A stretch of DNA of 64,000 nt from Macrotrachela quadricornifera (taxonomy: Eukaryota > Rotifera > Eurotatoria > Philodinida > Philodinidae), in contig JAJEKB010020622.1 in NCBI GenBank assembly GCA_022393335.1, forward strand, positions 51,523 to 115,522, in the 5' to 3' direction. This document shows positions 58,730 to 64,000 of this stretch, one piece after another (position 1 is the first letter of the stretch; every line of letters starts with the position of its first letter). The position numbers and the translations under genes are program-made. The notes beneath the pieces are model-generated. The model saw only the letters and a program-made list of their open reading frames with translations. It made no database searches and had not been told where the DNA came from.

Positions 58730-59452
58730 AGGGGTGCAGAGGAAATTGCTGGCTTTTGAGTAATATATTTTCTCAAGTTAGACTAGATGAAAAAGTTTTG
58801 TTTTGATGTCAAAACATAGAGAATTTTCTGTAGATTTTATTGATGTGTTGTTTGTCAAGTGGGCATTTGGTCTTCTTTTGTAATATTAAAAATATTGAAT
58901 ACTATAAATACATCATTTGCTCAACATACTGAATCTGCGGATACAATTTGGGAATCCGAAAAATCACTTGCAGAAAATGCCTTACCGTTCTTTTTTGGTA
59001 TTTTATAAGCTAATCAAAAGATCCTAGCCTAATCATTAGTCCAGAAAAGAAAATCAGCTCTTTTGGTAAAGAGCATTTTGTAAAGTTTGACACTCTACAT
59101 ATGTTAGTATAAAAAGAACAGTTTTTGGAAAGTCAAGTTTTGAGAAAAATCGCAACGAATATTACGTTGCTGTTGGTCGACGATATTTTTTCGAATATTT
59201 TTGAATTATAGTTAATTGCGTAACAATTTAAGTTTAGAAGTATCACATTATGCAATGGAGCAAATGATATTTTTGTAGTACCTAGTATCTTTAATATTTC
59301 AAAAGAAGGGCAAATACTCATTTAGCAAACAACACATCAATAAAATAAACAGAATATTCTCTATCTTTCGACATCCGAACAAATCTTCTTCATTTGGTTT
59401 AATTTGAGAAAACATTTTATTCAAAAGCTGGCAATTTCTTCTGCACCACTCC
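58730..59452. repeat. Foldback element 6 (arms about 200 bp, about 80% identity)
   Basis: The left arm 58730-58925 matches the complement of 59250-59452. Shared blocks include GGTGCAGA, AAATTGC, TTATTGATGTGTTGTTTG and CTTCTTTT. The loop of about 325 bp is AT-rich. Open frames in the arms are by-products. Confidence 0.75.
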
Positions 59453-62400
59453 TTATTATTTTATAATTTCATCGACGCTCATACAAATATGATTTCGTTC
59501 ACAAGAGGTGTCTGTAAAGTTTCTGATTGGGAGATACGAATAAATGTGCATTTCATTCGTTCAGTAAATCAAACTTTCCTGACAAATCATCATTTTGTCT
59601 AGACAATGGCAATAGTATTGTCGGAGCCTCAACAAAATTATAATTAAAAAATTTAAGTTAATATTGAAATTAAAATCAGTTTATCAATTCTAATTTATTG
59701 ATTTAAATATGAACAAATATTTATTTTGTGTTTTTCTTTTGTTCATGCTCTATTTAAAAATTAAGAAAATTATTCCATTTAACATCATTTTGTAATGATC
59801 TACTACGTTCTGTTTTAATGTATACAAAACATGTCACAACGGTTCATTTCACAATGATTTGAGTGCACATAATGCAAAACTCAAGTATTGTTTTGTTCAT
59901 TCATAGATCATTAAGTAAAGCATGAAAAATTGGTTAGAAAAATAATTATTTTTGACTCCAAAAATGTTCAAGTCTTTGTTGACTTCCTATTCAATATTTT
60001 TTTAAAAGATTATTTTCTAGTTTGACATTGAAAGTTTAATTAAAAAAATGTTATTTGATTGAGTTTAAAATATAAATATTTAAGAGACTGTTCAATCTTT
60101 TTTTGTGAAACAAAAAGACCAAGTGTCATATCTCATTAGCATCGTTAGACATTGGTCTTGAAACGTATCTATTTAGTTTTCATAAGCTTTGTTTTACTGC
60201 TGAAAGAGTCATTTTTTTTTCATATAACTATGTAAAAAAATTACCTAGTTAGGTTTCAACGATTTTCCTAACTTTTCGCGAAACTTGACATTCATATCTT
60301 GTTACAAGTAAAAAAAGAATGAAGAATCCAATATTTGCGTTTTGAAATTATGCACAAGTCCTATAAAAGTTCTCTTAAAAGAATGTCTTACACGAATCTA
60401 AACGTCATTTATTGCTTTATGGAAGAAGTCGCTTAATTTTCTGCATACATATATGATGTGATAAATTTAGTCTATATTATATCATTTAATTTTGTTAAAA
60501 ACAATGAATTGAAAAACTGTTGCAATACTTCATGATACGTTTTTCTTTGTTTATAAGCTTCTGTAGTATAGTAGAATCATCGAAAAAGTTTAAGGCGATA
60601 TTGTAATGTTGAAAATTAAATTGTAAATCTTTAATTAATCTTAACGGAGTGTTGCAATTTTGATCTGTTTTCTTCTTAACAAATTGTTTCAGACGAGCCG
60701 AATACTCCTCTATTACATTGAGTTCATAATGAAACTTATAGAACCATGAAGTGAAATAATATATCATATTGTCTTGTCAGTTGTACTAAACATAAAACCT
60801 ACGAGAGAAGAATAAAGATATAGAGATATTTTTCGATACTCGAAAACATTACATTCTAACAAGGTGCATAATGAGAAAGTAACTGGCCCCCTTTGTTTAA
60901 TTTAATTCATGATGATGAATGATATTTTAATTTCATTGTAATTTGAAATAAACCTTTAGTTTTTCCTTTGATTAGAACCATACTGAAAATAACATTGCAA
61001 TAATTGATTTGCACGGACATCGATAATCGGTTGCAGATGATAAACATAATATCATGTTGAGATTTTCCTATCAAAATCTAATGAACTAGAAGCATTAGCA
61101 TTATTCACTATTATTTCAATTTTATGATTTTTAAAATATTGTTTGAACTTTAATAGTTTGAATAATCGTTCGAATTGTGCTAGTCAGTATTTGGTTTGGG
61201 ATACTTTTTTAATACCCGATCATATTCACTACAATTAAATTGAAAGAAAGGATCAAATTCATCTATAACCATGAAATTAGAAACTACGTTTGATCTCTTA
61301 GGTTCTTTTGAATATAATGGAACCTGATCACTGTATAATCATTGCTTGGTCAATCTCGAAACTTACAGACAATAAATGTTAAATATTCTTGATGTATGCA
61401 TTTGCTATTTAAAACTTTTACCTTCAGTAACTATATAGTATGATATTTTGAATCCTGTATGATGTTGCAGAAATTTTCGCAGGTGCTGTATAACATCTTG
61501 TCTTTCATAGTATTTGATGTACGGGCATTGTGGGTTAGATTCGAAATAGGTACCCCCTTTTCAAAGATCCAAAGGTCAAGATGATAGTTTTTTTTGTATT
61601 GTTTCATAAATAAAATTGGCTATCTATAAATATAGTTAATTCATAAACAATAAAGTTAGCGACTTTCACAGTACATCGTTGAAGTGAATATGATTCAGCT
61701 AATAATTCAATGACAAGAAATGTATCATAAAAACTAGATGTGTGCTTTCCAACACATCTTTTTCTAATAAACTCAGTAAAATCACCAGAGAAAAATAGTC
61801 ACTAGTCCACTTATGAACTCTTTCAGCTACCAAGACATTGATCTATTTATAAAAGAGTCGTTTACAGTATTGAAAATTTGTTTAGGCTTATAAATTTGTT
61901 ATCTCCTGTTCCATCTCAGTTAAAAAGAAATCAATAGTCGTATTGGTAGAACCGTTATATTCTATATGATAATGGATCACTAATTTCGAGATTTTTCACG
62001 AATAAATACAAAGTTGATCTTTGAAAACCTGTAGCTCATACTCAAATGCTTCCCATATAAAAAGAGAATCTTTATAACAAATTTTCGGGGTACTCATCGT
62101 TTTAGATTACAATTGTGGACTGAGAAAGAAACATCTCGATCTACTTCACACTTATCATGAACAAAATCGTCGATTATCTGCATTTTCTCTTTTTTTATAC
62201 TGTCTTCTTCAAGGTAGTAACGAAAGCGGGCAATTTACTCTTGGTGAGAAACGAGCATGACTCGTTGCTCTCTAGACTTTAAAATGTCTTTTTTCATGTA
62301 GTCGAAATTGAAGTTCGTTTTCATCGACGACTTCACAACTTATCTAATCTTCAAATTTATATCGTACAAGTCGCTTTTGCAAACATTGTCAATTACAATC

Positions 62401-63649
62401 AGCAAACAACTGATGGCTTCTTCTTCATGTTGATTTATTCTTGATTATCAACGATCACACTCACGGCTTTTAGCTACTCGACGACCAACAACTACATACT
62501 TTTCGCGGATTGATCATCGTTCTTGTCATAGTGGAATGAAGAACAAGTCATCGTAGAATGAACCCTTCTCTCCAATATGTGTAATATATATATGCTGGAA
62601 TTTACGATAAAATTATTATGAACCACAGAGATGAAGAAAAAACAAGTATAAATATCAAAATAGTTTGCTCATGACGAGATAAGTTTATCATACGATTTTG
62701 AATTCTTCGTACTTTTTCCTATGCAAGAAAATAGCGATATTGTATCAAAATCACTATATGGGCCTGAAACTTGAAAATTAAATATCTCAGGACAGGATGA
62801 CTGTGGATTCGAGTTCTTTTAGAATCATTCTAGTCTAGAGATACTCTCTATTTTCCCAAACTAATAGCTTAAACAAACTGTTTTTTATTTATATTTCAAC
62901 ATTCCTTTCATAATTTTATACGTTACTGTTGGAAGTATTCCATGTTTATTTGATAGTAATTTATGCAAGGCGTATAAACAGCATGATAACAGTAAACTTG
63001 TCAATATAGGTTACTATTAAAAAAGCATGCCACGGTGCATTTTTGCTTGTTACATAGGAATCTTAGAATAAATTGGATGAGAACAATCTGCATCTGTTAT
63101 TCATATTCGATATCTATTATAACTTGTATGACATTGATAAAGAACCAATTTCTTCTCACAATAATTATTTTTTTACATATTTGATATTATAAAAAAAGTT
63201 TTTTTTTAAATTTAATATTGAAACATCTTCAAACCGTTGATATCATACTTTTGATTTAATAATTTAAACTCATTAAGTGATCGTTGTAAAAAAGAAAAGA
63301 CACAAATCTATGTCAATACTATTTAAGTATGATCAAACCAATCCTTTGAAAAATCGATTATGTTTAACAATAAATACTTGATCAATCTTTATTATTAAAC
63401 TTTTTATTTATACATGAATAAAATATCTTAATCAAGAATTTTCATTGATTTGATCTTTGTTGTTGTACAATTCTACTAAAATATATTTTTATTATAATAA
63501 TAAAAGGTAAACTTAATGAAAAGACTATGAGATAGAAAGAAAAGAATGACAAAGTGAAACTATAATTGTATTAGAAGAACAAAAAAATCTGCTGAAGCAT
63601 TCTTATTAATTATCATCATGAAATACTGTGTCGTTTGGATGAAAAAAAA
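59453..63649. other. Intergenic, no supportable gene
   Basis: About 4.2 kb of AT-rich sequence. A 90-codon minus-strand frame at 60495-60767 and scattered short coding-like pieces near 61.2 kb may be remnants, but none shows a motif I can name. Confidence 0.45.
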
Positions 63650-63860
63650 AGTATTGGTATCCCATGTCATGAATACCGGATCACTTTTAGCGGTAAACCG
63701 GTCGAACCGGAAAAACCGGCGGTTAACCGCGTTTTACAGGAGAAAACTAGCGGTTAACCGGTAAAACCGGACAAACCGACGGTTAACCGATAAAATCGGG
63801 CAAACCGATGGTTAACCGCGGTTTATCGAAAGAAACCGGCGGTAAACCGATAATATTCCG
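63650..63860. mobile_element. GGTTAACCG array, probable subterminal region of an element leaving the window
   Basis: At least six GGTTAACCG or GGTAAACCG palindromic words with ACCGG spacers (ACCGGTCGAACCGG, CGGCGGTTAACCGCG and so on) in 210 bp, strongly GC-rich against the flanks. Such arrays are typical of transposon subterminal binding sites. The other end is not in the window. Confidence 0.5.
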
Positions 63861-63881
63861 ATGAACTATTTATAATAGAAA

Positions 63882-63906
63882 CAGAACGGCTATACAGAAC
63901 GGGAAA

Positions 63907-63937
<31 letters not shown>

Positions 63938-63980
63938 CTAGAAACAGAACGGAAAAAAAAAATATATATATATATATACA
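63882..63980. repeat. Duplicated unit with AT microsatellite
   Basis: TAGAAACAGAACGG, then an A-run, then (AT)n occurs twice (63882-63936 and 63939-63978). Confidence 0.75.
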
Positions 63981-64000
63981 TGTACATATGCTGTATTATT

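Noticed and set aside
60495..60767. 90-codon minus-strand open frame
   Set aside because: No recognisable motif, no clear splice partners, and a composition expected in AT-rich DNA.

Overview
The window is AT-rich (by eye about 70% A+T) animal DNA. It is most likely from a bdelloid rotifer (Adineta/Rotaria type). Genes are interrupted by many 50-160 nt AT-rich GT-AG introns plus a few of about 1 kb. There are two NHL beta-propeller genes of the kind that is strongly expanded in bdelloids. Relics of many different DNA transposons sit between sparse genes. No bacterial, phage, CRISPR, rRNA or tRNA signal was seen.

Layout, left to right. 0.7-1.7 kb: an intact single-exon family 8 glycosyltransferase (-). 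4.6-15.7 kb: almost gene-free and packed with mobile DNA. It holds four foldback elements, a TIR element enclosing an array of about 75-bp AT-rich repeats, a hAT relic, an inverted repeat built from an exon fragment, and one small secreted Cys-rich protein gene (11.46 kb, +). 16.1-19.7 kb: a complete 15-exon puromycin-sensitive aminopeptidase (+, 870 aa). 20.1-21.2 kb (-): PSMG2, a proteasome assembly chaperone, cut short by a hairpin. Upstream of it on the same strand is a Piezo C-terminal exon, with a second, damaged Piezo C-terminal copy at 25.7 kb. Between these lie a dispersed repeat family and three copies of a compact stem-loop motif whose outer stem covaries.

25,989-30,601 is an apparently full-length TTAA-flanked DNA transposon. 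It carries an 11-exon Mutator-like transposase gene and a two-exon companion gene, both on the - strand. To its right are a pseudogene with two stops, a hAT-type MITE with near-perfect 8-bp duplications, a piggyBac-like MITE nested in a second hAT-like repeat, a cyclin fragment, a second PSMG2 fragment and a 625-bp foldback. 37.6-39.0 kb: an F-box/LRR-type gene with a stop inside the F-box (-). 40.0-40.3 kb: a GH9 cellulase pseudogene (-).

41.5-44.5 kb: a secreted Thr-rich plus six-NHL protein (+). 47.5-50.75 kb: a gene (-) that splices two T1/BTB domains onto a six-NHL propeller. 53.85-54.83 kb: a seven-exon neuronal-calcium-sensor-like EF-hand gene (-). From 54.9 kb to the end I see no genes, one foldback at 58.7-59.45 kb, and a GGTTAACCG-rich array running off the right edge.

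Exon structures were worked out by hand from reading phase, GT-AG sites and remembered family features. Family assignments come from motif recognition, not from database searches.
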